A stretch of 51,008 bases of DNA, from assembly GCA_022843405.1 (NCBI GenBank), contig JALHNQ010000021.1, positions 1-51,008 of the forward strand. Direction: 5' to 3'. The notes under the pieces are model-generated. The model did not search any database. It was not told the origin of the DNA and saw nothing but the letters and a program-made list of their open reading frames with translations. Origin of the DNA: Methylocystis sp. (GTDB lineage: Bacteria > Pseudomonadota > Alphaproteobacteria > Rhizobiales > Beijerinckiaceae). Shown piece by piece: positions 17,341 to 25,840 of this stretch (the first letter of the stretch is position 1; each line of letters begins with the position of its first letter). A program made the position numbers and the translations under genes.

Positions 17341-18402
17341 ATGCGCGTCGATCTCTTCGATTTCGAACTTCCGGCTGAGCGTATCGCGTTGCGGCCGGCG
17401 AGCCCGCGCGACAGCGCGCGCATGCTGGTCGTGCCGGCGAATGGCGGCTTCGAGGACCGGCGGGTGCGGGACCTGCCCAGCTATTTGCGACCGGGGGACG
17501 CGCTTGTCGTTAACGATTCCCGAGTCATTCACGCGCGACTTTCTGGTCGGCGCCTGCGCGGCCAATTGGCCGCCAATGTCGAAGCGACGCTGATCGAAAG
17601 GCTGGACGCCTCGCATTGGCGCGCGCTGATGCGCCCGGCGAAGAAGCTCGCTGTTGGAGACCGCATCCGTTTTGCCGATGATGACCGCGGGCTTGACGCG
17701 CGCGTCGAAGCCAAGGGCGATGACGGCGAGATCACGCTTGCTTTCGAACTTGCCGGACCCGCGCAGGACGTCGCGATAGAGCAGGCGGGCGTGATGCCGC
17801 TGCCGCCCTATATCGCCGGCAAGCGCTCGGCTGACGCCCGCGATGAAACCGACTATCAGACAATCTTCGCGCGCGAAACGGGCGCTGTCGCGGCGCCCAC
17901 CGCAGGCCTGCATTTCACCCCGCAACTGCTGGCGGCGATCGAAGCGCGCGGCGTGAGTCTTCATCGCGTGACGCTGCATGTCGGCGCCGGCACGTTTCTT
18001 CCGGTGAAGGCGGAAAACACGGACTTGCATAAGATGCATGAAGAATTCGCGCGGGTCGACGCGCAAACGGCTCAGGCGCTCAATGAGACGCGGGCGAAAG
18101 GCGGCCGCATCGTCGCCGTCGGCACGACGGCGCTGCGCGTGCTGGAAAGCGCGGCGGACGACGCCGGCCGGATTTTGCCTTACGCTCGCCGCACCGGCAT
18201 TTTCATCACGCCGGGATATCGTTTCCGCGCCGTCGACATGCTGCTCACCAATTTCCACCTTCCGCGCTCGACGCTGTTCATGCTGGTCGCCGCATTCGCC
18301 GGCCTTGAGCGCATGAAGGCGGTTTACGCACATGCGATCGAAAGCGGCTATCGCTTTTATTCCTATGGCGATGCCTGTCTGCTGGAGCGCTGCGACACAT
18401 GA
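17341..18402 (+). CDS. queA: S-adenosylmethionine:tRNA ribosyltransferase-isomerase
   Basis: A protein of 353 residues, typical for QueA. It transfers and isomerises the ribosyl part of SAM onto preQ1 in tRNA to make epoxyqueuosine. Family blocks include the opening [22 protein letters not shown] at the substrate site, APTAGLHFT near residue 184, and the late block [10 protein letters not shown]. It works in the same pathway as tgt, which follows after one small gene. Its stop overlaps that small gene by 4 bases (ATGA). Confidence 0.97.
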   Translation: MRVDLFDFELPAERIALRPASPRDSARMLVVPANGGFEDRRVRDLPSYLRPGDALVVNDSRVIHARLSGRRLRGQLAANVEATLIERLDASHWRALMRPAKKLAVGDRIRFADDDRGLDARVEAKGDDGEITLAFELAGPAQDVAIEQAGVMPLPPYIAGKRSADARDETDYQTIFARETGAVAAPTAGLHFTPQLLAAIEARGVSLHRVTLHVGAGTFLPVKAENTDLHKMHEEFARVDAQTAQALNETRAKGGRIVAVGTTALRVLESAADDAGRILPYARRTGIFITPGYRFRAVDMLLTNFHLPRSTLFMLVAAFAGLERMKAVYAHAIESGYRFYSYGDACLLERCDT

Positions 18403-18731
18403 GCGACGCGCGCGACGTGCGAATTCTGGCGCTGTGGCGCGACGATCCAAGGGAAGCGCCGATGACCATCGACGCGCGGATCGAGGACATGCGCATCGTT
18501 TCGACATGGGAGCTCTTCGGCGCCTTCGCGCTCGACGGCGATGGCGCGCGGCCCTTCATCCTGCGCCGCGACGGGCGGATCGACTTTGGGCGCGGCGAGA
18601 ACTGGCGAACCGATCTGCGCGAGGCGACGATAAAGATCGGATCGGATTTCGTCGTATGGTTCAATGAGAGCGACTGCGGCGTGTACCGCATCGTGAAGAT
18701 CGCCGCGCTCGGCGCAAAGGACGAAAGGTGA
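18399..18731 (+). CDS. Small conserved-looking protein between queA and tgt
   Basis: A protein of 110 residues starting within the queA stop (ATGA overlap), which indicates translational coupling. It has no signal peptide or membrane segment. The composition is acidic and Trp-containing ([29 protein letters not shown]), ending near [16 protein letters not shown] do not recognise the family. Its position between two queuosine genes makes a link to tRNA modification possible but unproven. Confidence 0.7.
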   Translation: MSDARDVRILALWRDDPREAPMTIDARIEDMRIVSTWELFGAFALDGDGARPFILRRDGRIDFGRGENWRTDLREATIKIGSDFVVWFNESDCGVYRIVKIAALGAKDER

Positions 18732-18765
18732 TAGGAATTCCGCTTGATCCGTTCGCTTGGGTCTT

Positions 18766-18874
18766 GTCATTCCCGGCAGGCCGAAGGCCTGACCGGGAAT
18801 CCAGAGCCAATCCAGGAACGCTGGGCTTGCTCTGGATTCCCGATCGCGCGCGATTCGCGCGCGTCGGGAATGAC
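18766..18874. repeat. Intergenic repeat with inverted ends
   Basis: This 109-base block begins GTCATTCCCG and ends with the exact complement CGGGAATGAC. Inside are further inverted pairs (AGGCCGAAGGCCT; TCCAGAGC...GCTCTGGA; GCGCGCGATTCGCGCGC). Together they can fold into a branched structure. No coding frame is credible. It looks like a dispersed non-coding repeat of the bacterial interspersed mosaic type. Confidence 0.7.
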
Positions 18875-18900
18875 ATCCGAAGCATTCGAACGGATGTCGT

Positions 18901-20025
18901 ATGACGCAGGAGTTTTCCTTCTCCATTCTCGCGACCGACGGATCGGCGCGGCAAGGCGAAATCCTGACGCCGCGCGAGACCATTCGCACGCCGGCGTTCA
19001 TGCCGGTGGGCACGGCGGCGACGGTGAAGGCGATGTTCGCCGACGACGTGCGCGCCGCCGGCGCCGACATTTTGCTCGGCAATGTCTATCATCTCATGCT
19101 GCGGCCCGGCGCGGAGCGGATTGCGCGGCTTGGCGGCCTGCATGAATTCATGCGCTGGCCCTATCCGATCCTCACCGACTCGGGCGGCTTTCAGGTGATG
19201 TCGCTTGCAAAGCTGCGCAAGCTCGATGAAAGCGGCGTCACTTTCCAATCGCATATCGACGGATCGCGCCATCATCTTTCGCCCGAGCGTTCCATGGAGA
19301 TTCAGGATCTCCTGGGTTCGGACATCCAAATGCAGCTCGACGAATGCGTGCGCCTGCCATGTTCCGAAAGCGAAGCGGAGCGCGCCATGCGCCTCTCGCT
19401 GCGCTGGGCCGAGCGTTCGCGCAAGGCGTTTTGCGAGCGCTCGGGCAGGGCGGTTTTTGGAATCGTGCAAGGCGGCGAGTCGAAGCGGCTTCGGATCGAA
19501 AGCGCCAAGGCGCTCGCCGGCATGGATTTCCACGGACTCGCCGTCGGCGGACTGGCCGTCGGCGAACCTCAGCATGTCATGCTCGACACGCTTGAGACGA
19601 CCGCCCCGCATTTGCCCGAATCAAAACCTCGTTATCTGATGGGCGTGGGCGCGCCGGACGATATCGTTCAGGCCGTCGTGCGAGGAATCGACATGTTTGA
19701 TTGTGTGATGCCGACTCGCGCCGGCAGACACGGCCTTGCCTATACCCGCCACGGAAGGGTGACGCTGCGCAACGCGCGCCATGCCGACGATCCGCGTCCG
19801 CTGGACGAGCGGTCGTCCTGTTCCGCCGCGCGCGATTATTCGCGCGCCTATCTGCATCATCTCGTGAAAGCCGGGGAAATCCTGGGGATGATGCTGCTGA
19901 CCCAGGCCAATGTCGCCTATTATCAGGAATTGATGGCAGGCCTGCGGGCGGCGATCGCGGCAGGGCGCCTTACCGACTTCATCGCCGAGACCCGCGCCGG
20001 ATGGACCGAGGGCGAGAGCGCTTAG
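18901..20025 (+). CDS. tgt: Queuine/preQ1 tRNA-guanine transglycosylase
   Basis: A protein of 374 residues that swaps guanine-34 for preQ1 in tRNAs with GUN anticodons. Diagnostic blocks are [28 protein letters not shown] (catalytic Asp), FGIVQGG and GVGAPDDIV. The zinc-site cysteines of the usual C-x-C-x2-C pattern near the C-terminus are not obvious: the corresponding segment reads [18 protein letters not shown], with only one Cys. The zinc site may therefore be altered. A weak ribosome site precedes the ATG. It completes the coaD-ppi-ppiB-queA-tgt run. Confidence 0.95.
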   Translation: MTQEFSFSILATDGSARQGEILTPRETIRTPAFMPVGTAATVKAMFADDVRAAGADILLGNVYHLMLRPGAERIARLGGLHEFMRWPYPILTDSGGFQVMSLAKLRKLDESGVTFQSHIDGSRHHLSPERSMEIQDLLGSDIQMQLDECVRLPCSESEAERAMRLSLRWAERSRKAFCERSGRAVFGIVQGGESKRLRIESAKALAGMDFHGLAVGGLAVGEPQHVMLDTLETTAPHLPESKPRYLMGVGAPDDIVQAVVRGIDMFDCVMPTRAGRHGLAYTRHGRVTLRNARHADDPRPLDERSSCSAARDYSRAYLHHLVKAGEILGMMLLTQANVAYYQELMAGLRAAIAAGRLTDFIAETRAGWTEGESA

Positions 20026-20357
20026 CTCCTGGCGGATCGGGTGAGGAAAATACGCTAAAGCGGGTTTCCTCGTCCTTCGAGACGGCCTCTTCGAGGCCTC
20101 CTCAGGATGAGGAAACCCTTCACGCGATCGCCCTGCGCTTAGCCGGGGCACCGATTTACGGGCCGGCTAATATGGTTTACGAAAACGATATTCGGCGGGG
20201 GCGGGGCATGGGCCGCTACCATGAAGAGCTCACCAGAAGGTTTTTGAGCGGCGTTCGCGGGGAAGCGCCCGCGGCGGCGCGCCGTCCCGCGCGGTTTCGA
20301 CGCGACGGCGTAGGCGCGCGTCCACGAAGACTCAAACTGGCCTCGATGGAGAATGGA
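20026..20357. other. Intergenic region after tgt
   Basis: This stretch of 332 bases has no secure gene. It holds a palindromic repeat at 20064-20116. An open frame continuous with the HigA-like gene begins at 20172, but its predicted residues are Arg/Ala-rich without family resemblance, and the better start is at 20358. I looked for a HigB/RelE toxin here and found none. Confidence 0.5.
20064..20116. repeat. Palindromic intergenic repeat
   Basis: GTTTCCTC...GAGGAAAC at the two ends encloses CGTCCTTCGAGACGGCCTC and its near-complement CGAGGCCTCCTCAGGATG. The whole 53 bases can fold into one long hairpin. Elements of this CGTCCTTCGAGACG / CTCAGGATGAGG type are, from memory, frequent between genes in Hyphomicrobiales. 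Confidence 0.7.
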
Positions 20358-20642
20358 ATGTCGCACCCCGGCGAAATTCTTGCCCGTCATTTGCAAGACC
20401 TCGGACTGACCGCGTCGGACCTGGCGCGCGATATCGACGTGCCGGTCAATCGGGTCACCGCCATCATCAACGGGCAGCGCGGAGTCACCGCCGATACGGC
20501 GTTGCGACTCGGGCATTGGTTCGGGGTCGAACCCGAAGATTGGCTAGAGTTGCAGACTCAGTATGAACTTTCCCTCGCGCGCCGCGCAGCCGGAGAGCGG
20601 ATCAGGTCGTTGCCGAGTCTCGCCGATCGTCGGCGCGATTGA
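20358..20642 (+). CDS. HigA-family XRE regulator (antitoxin-like)
   Basis: A protein of 94 residues. It opens MSHPGEILARHLQDLGLTAS, the HigA/VapI signature, followed by a helix-turn-helix (SDLARDIDVPVNRVTAIING) and the FGVEPEDWLELQTQYEL tail typical of HigA. The ATG at 20358 has GGAG six bases upstream. Such proteins normally neutralise a HigB RNase encoded just upstream and repress the operon, but no HigB is visible. Instead the next gene, 3 bases on, encodes a DNA methyltransferase. It may be an orphan antitoxin reused as a controller for that enzyme. Confidence 0.9.
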   Translation: MSHPGEILARHLQDLGLTASDLARDIDVPVNRVTAIINGQRGVTADTALRLGHWFGVEPEDWLELQTQYELSLARRAAGERIRSLPSLADRRRD

Positions 20643-20645
20643 GGC

Positions 20646-21842
20646 ATGAGCGCCAGCTTACAGTTCACCGATTGGGGATTTTTTCAGGAATTGCGGCGCT
20701 CGGACTTCGGCGCGCCGACCAGCGTCGTCATCGCCGAAGGCGTTCCTTATTACGTCAACGCCTTCTGGACCGCCGGACAGCGGCGCGCGCATCCGCTGCA
20801 TGAGATCAGCTATCGCGCCTGTTTCAAGCCACAACTGCCGGCGTTCTTCATCGATCGGCTGACGCAACCGGGAGAGGTGGTCTGCGATCCATTCATGGGC
20901 CGCGGCACGAGCGTTCTGCAAGCGGCGTTCACGAGACGAAAAGCGATCGGCTCCGACGCCAATCCTCTCTCGATGCTGTTGACGCGACCGCGACTGCGCC
21001 CGCCTGCGCTTGGCGAGATCGAGGCGCGGCTGGCGGCGGCGCCTTGGGGGCGCGTGGAGATCGATCGGAACGATCTTCTCGCCTTCTATCACTTTGAGAC
21101 GCTAAGTCAGATTTGCGCGCTGCGCCAATATCTGCTCGCGCGCGACAATGACGGCGGCCTCGACGCGGTCGACGACTGGATTCGCATGGTGGCGCTCAAT
21201 CGATTGACCGGCCACTCGCCCGGATTCTTTTCGGTCTATACGATGCCGCCGAACCAAGCCGTGTCGATCAAGGCGCAATTGAAGATCAATGCGCGCCGCG
21301 CGCAAACGCCGCCGCGGCGCGACATCGCCGAGCTGATCTACAAGAAGTCGCGCGCGCTGCTCGCGGACGGCGCGCCGCTCGCAGGCGACGCTGAGCTCGC
21401 CGTGGCCGACGCGGCGCGCTTGACGCATATCGCCGACGCCACGGTCGATCTCGTCGTCACTTCGCCGCCCTTTCTCGATGTCGTCGACTATCGCGGGGAC
21501 AATTGGCTGCGCAACTGGTTTGCGGGAATTGACGCCGAAAGCATCAGCTTCTCGCAGCTTCGCGCGCCGGAAGACTGGAGCGCCATGACGCGGGCGGTTT
21601 TTATCGAACTGGCCCGCGTGGTGAAGCCCGGCGGACATGTCGCCTATGAGGTTGGCGAAGTGAGGGGCGGCGAGCTTCCTCTGGAGCAACTGGTCTGGCG
21701 CGCGCTCGACGAGCTTCCGTTCGAGCGGCTCGGCGTGCTGGTCAATGCGCAAAGCTTCACGAAGACGAGCAATTGCTGGGGCGTCGCCAATAATGAAAAG
21801 GGCGTGAACAGCAATCGCGTGATCGTCGCGCGTCGGCTGTGA
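20646..21842 (+). CDS. Orphan DNA methyltransferase (N4-cytosine or N6-adenine type)
   Basis: A protein of 398 residues. The SAM-binding motif (DPFMGRGTS, residues 81-89) is followed by ANPLSMLLTRPR, then a helical target-recognition-like middle, and the catalytic motif IV TSPPF at 272-276. Late motifs include ARVVKPGGHVAYEVGEV. SPPF/Y catalytic motifs occur in amino-methylating DNA enzymes, with N4-cytosine common for SPP-type. No restriction endonuclease gene is nearby. It starts 3 bases after the HigA-like gene, so the two are almost surely co-expressed. A distantly related RNA methylase is a less likely alternative. Confidence 0.85.
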   Translation: MSASLQFTDWGFFQELRRSDFGAPTSVVIAEGVPYYVNAFWTAGQRRAHPLHEISYRACFKPQLPAFFIDRLTQPGEVVCDPFMGRGTSVLQAAFTRRKAIGSDANPLSMLLTRPRLRPPALGEIEARLAAAPWGRVEIDRNDLLAFYHFETLSQICALRQYLLARDNDGGLDAVDDWIRMVALNRLTGHSPGFFSVYTMPPNQAVSIKAQLKINARRAQTPPRRDIAELIYKKSRALLADGAPLAGDAELAVADAARLTHIADATVDLVVTSPPFLDVVDYRGDNWLRNWFAGIDAESISFSQLRAPEDWSAMTRAVFIELARVVKPGGHVAYEVGEVRGGELPLEQLVWRALDELPFERLGVLVNAQSFTKTSNCWGVANNEKGVNSNRVIVARRL

Positions 21843-21850
21843 CGCTCGCA

Positions 21851-23953
21851 TCAGCCGGCGCGCAGCAGGCGTACGGCCTCGTCGCGTTCGAACAGATAGA
21901 GCAGGGCGCGCAACGCCTTTCCTCTCTCGCTCGTCAGCTCGGGATCGCGGCGCAAAATCAATTCCGCGTCGTCGCGCGCGATCGCGAGGAGGCGAGCATG
22001 GGCGGCAAGATCGGCGAGGCGAAAGCTCGGCAAACCGGCCTGCCGCACGCCGAGAATTTCGCCCTCGCCGCGCAGCCGGAGATCTTCCTCGGCGATGCGG
22101 AAGCCATCTTCCGTCTGCCGTATGATCATCAGGCGCGCCTTGGCGGCTTCGCTTAAGGGACCTTTGTAAAGCAGCAGACAGGAAGAATCCGCCGCGCCGC
22201 GCCCGACGCGCCCGCGCAGCTGGTGGAGCTGCGCAAGGCCGAAGCGCTCGGCGTGTTCGATGACCATGATGGTCGCTTCCGCCACGTCGACGCCGACTTC
22301 GATCACCGTGGTCGCCACCAGAATTTTGACGTCGCCGCGCTGGAAGCCTTCCATCACGGCGTCTTTTTCGGCGGATTTCATGCGGCCGTGGACAAGACCC
22401 ACAGCCGGTCCGAAAAGCTTGGCGAGATCGGCGTGGCGCTGCTCCGCCGCGGCGAGGTCGAGTTCTTCATTCTCTTCGACGAGCGGGCACACCCAATAGG
22501 CGCGCGCGCCCTGCGCTAAGGCGCGGCGCAGCCCGGCGATCACCTCTTCGATCCGTTCGGCCGGCAGCGCCCGCGTCGAGATCGGCGTGCGGCCGGGCGG
22601 CTTTTCGTCGAGCGCGGAGCAGTCCATATCGCCGAAGGCGGTCAGCGCCAACGTGCGCGGGATTGGCGTCGCCGTCATCACCAGCACGTCGACAGCGTCG
22701 CCCTTGGCGCTGAGCGTCAGCCGCTGCTCGACGCCGAAGCGATGCTGCTCGTCGACCACAGCGAGGCCGAGGTCGCGAAAGGCGAGATCGCCTTGCACCA
22801 GAGCATGGGTGCCGATGACGATGTCGACCTCGCCAGCGCCTATCGCGGCGTGAAGCGCGGCTCGCTCGCTCGGCCTGGCTCGCCCTGTCAGCAGCGCCGC
22901 GCGCAATCCTACCGGCTCGAATATTGGCGCAAGCCGATCGTAGTGCTGGCGCGCGAGGATTTCAGTCGGCGCCATTAGGGCGCATTGACGGCCGCTCTCG
23001 ACCACGCTCGCCATGGCCAGCGCCGCGACGATCGTTTTGCCTGACCCCACGTCGCCTTGCACAAGCCGCAGCATGCGCTTGTCCGACGCAAGGTCGGCGC
23101 GAATCTCGTCGAGCGTGCGCAGCTGCGCGCCCGTCAGCTGAAAGGGCAGGGCCGACTCGATCGCGCGGGCGAAGCGGCCGTCGCCCTTATGCGCGCGACC
23201 CGAAGGACGCCGCATCCTGGCGCGAACGAGGCGGAGCGCGAGCTGGCTTGCGAGCAGCTCGTCAAGCGCAAGCCGCTGACGAGCCGGGTGCTGCGGCGAT
23301 AGCGCATCGGCGCCCGAGGGCCGGTGCGCCGCGCGCAGCGCCTCGGCAAATCCCGGAAGCTTGTTGGCGGAAAGAACGCTGGCGTCCTGCCATTCGGCAA
23401 GGCTCGGCAGTCGCGCCAACGCCTCTTCGCTCGCGCGCAGGACATAGCGCGCCTGCAAGCCTTCCGTGAGTCCGTAGACAGCTTCGAAAGCTGGGAGCCT
23501 CGCAAATCCGGCGTCGTCAAGCACGCGGTCGGGATGCACGATCTGGCGGCGGCCGTCGTAAAGCTCGATGCGACCCGATATCCAGCGCGTCGCGCCGAGC
23601 GGCAGGCTGCGCTCGATCCAGTCCTGATTGGCCAGAAAGAACACGAGCTCGACATCGCCGGTGTCGTCCTCGACGAGCACGCGATAGGGCGATTTCGAAT
23701 AGCGGCCCTGTGGCCGGCGATGTTCGGTGACGCAGGCCTTCAAGACGACCATCGTATCGAGAGGCGCGGCGGCGATCGTGGGCCGCGCGCTTCGGTCGAT
23801 GACGTTGGACGGAAGATGAAAAAGCAAATCGACGAGGCGCGCTTCGGTTCCTGGCCTGGCGAGCAGCCGGTCGAACAGCCTGGCGGTTTTCGGCCCGACG
23901 CCGGGCAGCGCGGCGATGCGGCCGAAGAGCGGGTCGAGCAATGACGGACGCAT
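21851..23953 (-). CDS. recG: ATP-dependent DNA helicase RecG
   Basis: A protein of 700 residues, the usual RecG length. The N-terminal wedge/OB domain (about 1-240) is followed by the SF2 helicase core: Walker A GDVGSGKT, DEQH box (VVDEQHRFGVEQR), TATPIPRTLALT (motif III) and HQLRGRVGRG (motif VI). A short TRG-containing C-terminus ends the protein. RecG regresses stalled replication forks and processes branched recombination intermediates. It ends 8 bases from the convergent methyltransferase gene, and lies 34 bases downstream of the VanX-like gene on the same strand. Confidence 0.97.
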   Translation of the reverse strand: MRPSLLDPLFGRIAALPGVGPKTARLFDRLLARPGTEARLVDLLFHLPSNVIDRSARPTIAAAPLDTMVVLKACVTEHRRPQGRYSKSPYRVLVEDDTGDVELVFFLANQDWIERSLPLGATRWISGRIELYDGRRQIVHPDRVLDDAGFARLPAFEAVYGLTEGLQARYVLRASEEALARLPSLAEWQDASVLSANKLPGFAEALRAAHRPSGADALSPQHPARQRLALDELLASQLALRLVRARMRRPSGRAHKGDGRFARAIESALPFQLTGAQLRTLDEIRADLASDKRMLRLVQGDVGSGKTIVAALAMASVVESGRQCALMAPTEILARQHYDRLAPIFEPVGLRAALLTGRARPSERAALHAAIGAGEVDIVIGTHALVQGDLAFRDLGLAVVDEQHRFGVEQRLTLSAKGDAVDVLVMTATPIPRTLALTAFGDMDCSALDEKPPGRTPISTRALPAERIEEVIAGLRRALAQGARAYWVCPLVEENEELDLAAAEQRHADLAKLFGPAVGLVHGRMKSAEKDAVMEGFQRGDVKILVATTVIEVGVDVAEATIMVIEHAERFGLAQLHQLRGRVGRGAADSSCLLLYKGPLSEAAKARLMIIRQTEDGFRIAEEDLRLRGEGEILGVRQAGLPSFRLADLAAHARLLAIARDDAELILRRDPELTSERGKALRALLYLFERDEAVRLLRAG

Positions 23954-23987
23954 GAGGTCTCAGCTCAATCGAACGGCGCGGACCGAC

Positions 23988-24632
23988 TCACTTGATCTCG
24001 GCATCATAGCTCGGCGCGCCGTCGGCGCCCTTGTAGGTGAAATGCCACCATTCGCGCGGATAATTTTCAAAGCCGTGGCGGCGCATCAGCGCGACAAGCG
24101 CGTCGCGATGGGCGTGTGCCGTTTTCGAGGTTTTCGCCTTCGTCCATGAGCGAGGATCAAAAAAGTCGAAGGGCGTGCCGAAGTTCCAGCCTTTGACCCC
24201 GATATCGACGGCAAGTCCGGTCGAATGGGTGGAATGTTCGGCGATATAGCCTTCGGGAAACAGCGCGCTTTTGTCGAGATGGGGATAATGCTCGGGTTTT
24301 GTCCGCTGGTCCTGATTGCGCGACCAGTCGACGAAGGCCGAGACGGCGCGCAGCGGGCGATAGCAATCATAGACGACAAGAGAAACGCCTTGCGCGCGCG
24401 CGTCCTTCTGCGCCGCCGCCAGCGCCTTGGCGGCTTCGGCGCGCAGCCAGCATTGCGGGGCGTCATAGCCGGGCACGGGCGCGCCGGTGAAATTATTCGG
24501 GCCGGCATAGCGCATGTCCTGAATGACGTCTGGCGCTAAGTCGGCGAGGCGCGCGAAGCCCGGCGGCGGTTCGCTGGCGTGCGCGTAAGATACTGAAAAT
24601 ACGATGATAAGTAACAACATCGATCTGCGCAT
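23988..24632 (-). CDS. D-alanyl-D-alanine dipeptidase (M15D, VanX/DdpX-like), exported
   Basis: A protein of 214 residues with a 19-residue signal peptide (MRRSMLLLIIVFSVSYAHAS). Zinc and catalytic motifs are intact: STHSTGLAVDI (SxHxxGxAxD, two zinc ligands), PREWWHF (catalytic Glu and third His), and YDCYRPLRA with the oxyanion Arg. VanX-type enzymes cleave D-Ala-D-Ala. In Gram-negative bacteria without vancomycin clusters, the periplasmic version salvages D-Ala from wall turnover. No vanA/vanH partners are present, so resistance is not implied. A GGAG site precedes the ATG. Confidence 0.93.
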   Translation of the reverse strand: MRRSMLLLIIVFSVSYAHASEPPPGFARLADLAPDVIQDMRYAGPNNFTGAPVPGYDAPQCWLRAEAAKALAAAQKDARAQGVSLVVYDCYRPLRAVSAFVDWSRNQDQRTKPEHYPHLDKSALFPEGYIAEHSTHSTGLAVDIGVKGWNFGTPFDFFDPRSWTKAKTSKTAHAHRDALVALMRRHGFENYPREWWHFTYKGADGAPSYDAEIK

Positions 24633-24713
24633 GCCGGCTCCATGTGCGTTGGCGCAATTCGTGGTCGCCTAGCCCCGACTATAGGTCTTTCGAACTCAAT
24701 CGGGAGCCCTCAG

Positions 24714-25004
24714 ATGCAAGAGAGAAACGCCCCTTTCGCCGGCCTGACCGTCGCCGCGCTCATCGCGGGGATTTCCTGGGGCGCGACGGCGCTCGCCGGC
24801 GACCGATGCGTCGCGACAGATGTGCTCGGCGCTCCGATCGCGATCCGCGACCAGCATAAGACGGTCATCGGCGCGATCGAAGACGGTAAGGCGATCGTCG
24901 TGCAGCGTTACGGCGAGGACGATCACGGCAAGCCCTGGGCCTATGTGACGCGCCCCGGCGGCAAGCGGCTGGGTTGGGTTTATCGCCATTACATCAACTG
25001 CTAG
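24714..25004 (+). CDS. Small secreted SH3-like domain protein
   Basis: A 96-residue protein from the ATG at 24714 (GGGAG eight bases ahead; the frame is open to 24642 but that part is not signal-like). The signal peptide ends near ALA-G. The mature part (GDRCVATDV...WAYVTRPGGKRLGWVYRHYINC) resembles a bacterial SH3 fold, with the GWVYRHYI closing strand and two Cys at its ends that could form a disulfide. It probably binds peptidoglycan or a partner in the periplasm. It is divergent from the VanX-like gene. Confidence 0.8.
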   Translation: MQERNAPFAGLTVAALIAGISWGATALAGDRCVATDVLGAPIAIRDQHKTVIGAIEDGKAIVVQRYGEDDHGKPWAYVTRPGGKRLGWVYRHYINC

Positions 25005-25071
25005 TGATCGAGGCGTCACAACGGCCGGCGATAATTTTGCGCTTGGGCTGGCTGGCCGGGAGATCCGAGTG

Positions 25072-25779
25072 ATGACGCCAATGAATAGACGATGGTTTCT
25101 CGGCGCTTCCGCAGCAGGCGCGGCGCTAGAAGCGACGCGCGCTTCCGTAAAGGCGGAAACGGCCGCCTTGCCGCCGCGAACGCCGATGTCGCATAAGCCG
25201 CAGCCTCTTCCCTTCGACCCGGCGAGGATCAAGGGCCTTTCGGAAAAGCTTCTCGTTTCGCATTACGAGAACAACTACATCGGCGCGGTCAAGCGACTGA
25301 ATGCGATCGCCCAGGAACTAGCGACTATCGATTTCGACAAGGCGCCTGGATTCCAGATCAACGGGCTGAAGCGTGAGGAGCTTATCGCCACAAATTCGAT
25401 GATTCTGCACGAGGTCTATTTCGCCGGCCTTGGCGAGGGAAACGCGCCAGGCGCCGACTTGGCGCAGGCGATCGACCGCGACTTCGGCGGATTCGAGCGC
25501 TGGCGGTCCGAGTTCCTCGGCATGGGCAAGGCGCTCGGCGGCGGGTCCGGCTGGGTGATCCTTACCTACGACAAGCATGGCAAACGGCTCGTCAACTCCT
25601 GGGCGAATGACCACACCCAAAACATCGCTGGCGGCGATCCGCTGCTTGCGCTCGACATGTTCGAGCATGCCTATCAGATGGATTTCGGCGCAAAGGCTGC
25701 CCAATACGTCAAAATCGTCATGGAGGCGTTCAACTGGTCGAACGCCGACCGGCTCTACGCGAGATACAGCAAGGCGTAA
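25072..25779 (+). CDS. Fe/Mn superoxide dismutase-like protein with Tat-type signal
   Basis: A protein of 235 residues. MNRRWFLGASAAGAAL is a twin-arginine-like leader, so the enzyme is probably exported folded. Metal ligands of the SOD fold are in place: His64 (SHYENNY), His113 (LHEVYF), Asp195 and His199 (LDMFEHAYQMD). But the second-shell positions differ: the usual KHH(x)xY segment after the first ligand reads ENNY, the DxWEH motif has Phe for Trp, and the region of the usual Gln reads WANDHTQN. Whether it dismutates superoxide is therefore uncertain. The start could also be the ATG at 25081. Confidence 0.85.
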   Translation: MTPMNRRWFLGASAAGAALEATRASVKAETAALPPRTPMSHKPQPLPFDPARIKGLSEKLLVSHYENNYIGAVKRLNAIAQELATIDFDKAPGFQINGLKREELIATNSMILHEVYFAGLGEGNAPGADLAQAIDRDFGGFERWRSEFLGMGKALGGGSGWVILTYDKHGKRLVNSWANDHTQNIAGGDPLLALDMFEHAYQMDFGAKAAQYVKIVMEAFNWSNADRLYARYSKA

Positions 25780-25840
25780 GCGGCCCGAAAATCTTGACTT
25801 GCTCTGGCGCTTCGCTCTGGCGAGGTCGTGCAGCCGTCGT

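Noticed and set aside
16804-18507. 567-codon minus-strand frame under ppiB and queA
   Set aside because: Spans two well-supported plus-strand genes and has no recognisable domain.
20026-20357. HigB/RelE toxin upstream of the HigA-like gene
   Set aside because: No frame in this stretch shows the RelE-fold motifs; the in-frame extension upstream of HigA is Arg/Ala-rich and unlike a toxin.
23988-24632. Vancomycin-resistance cluster
   Set aside because: Only a VanX-type dipeptidase with a signal peptide is present; no vanH or vanA-type ligase and no VanRS pair, so a wall-recycling role is more likely.
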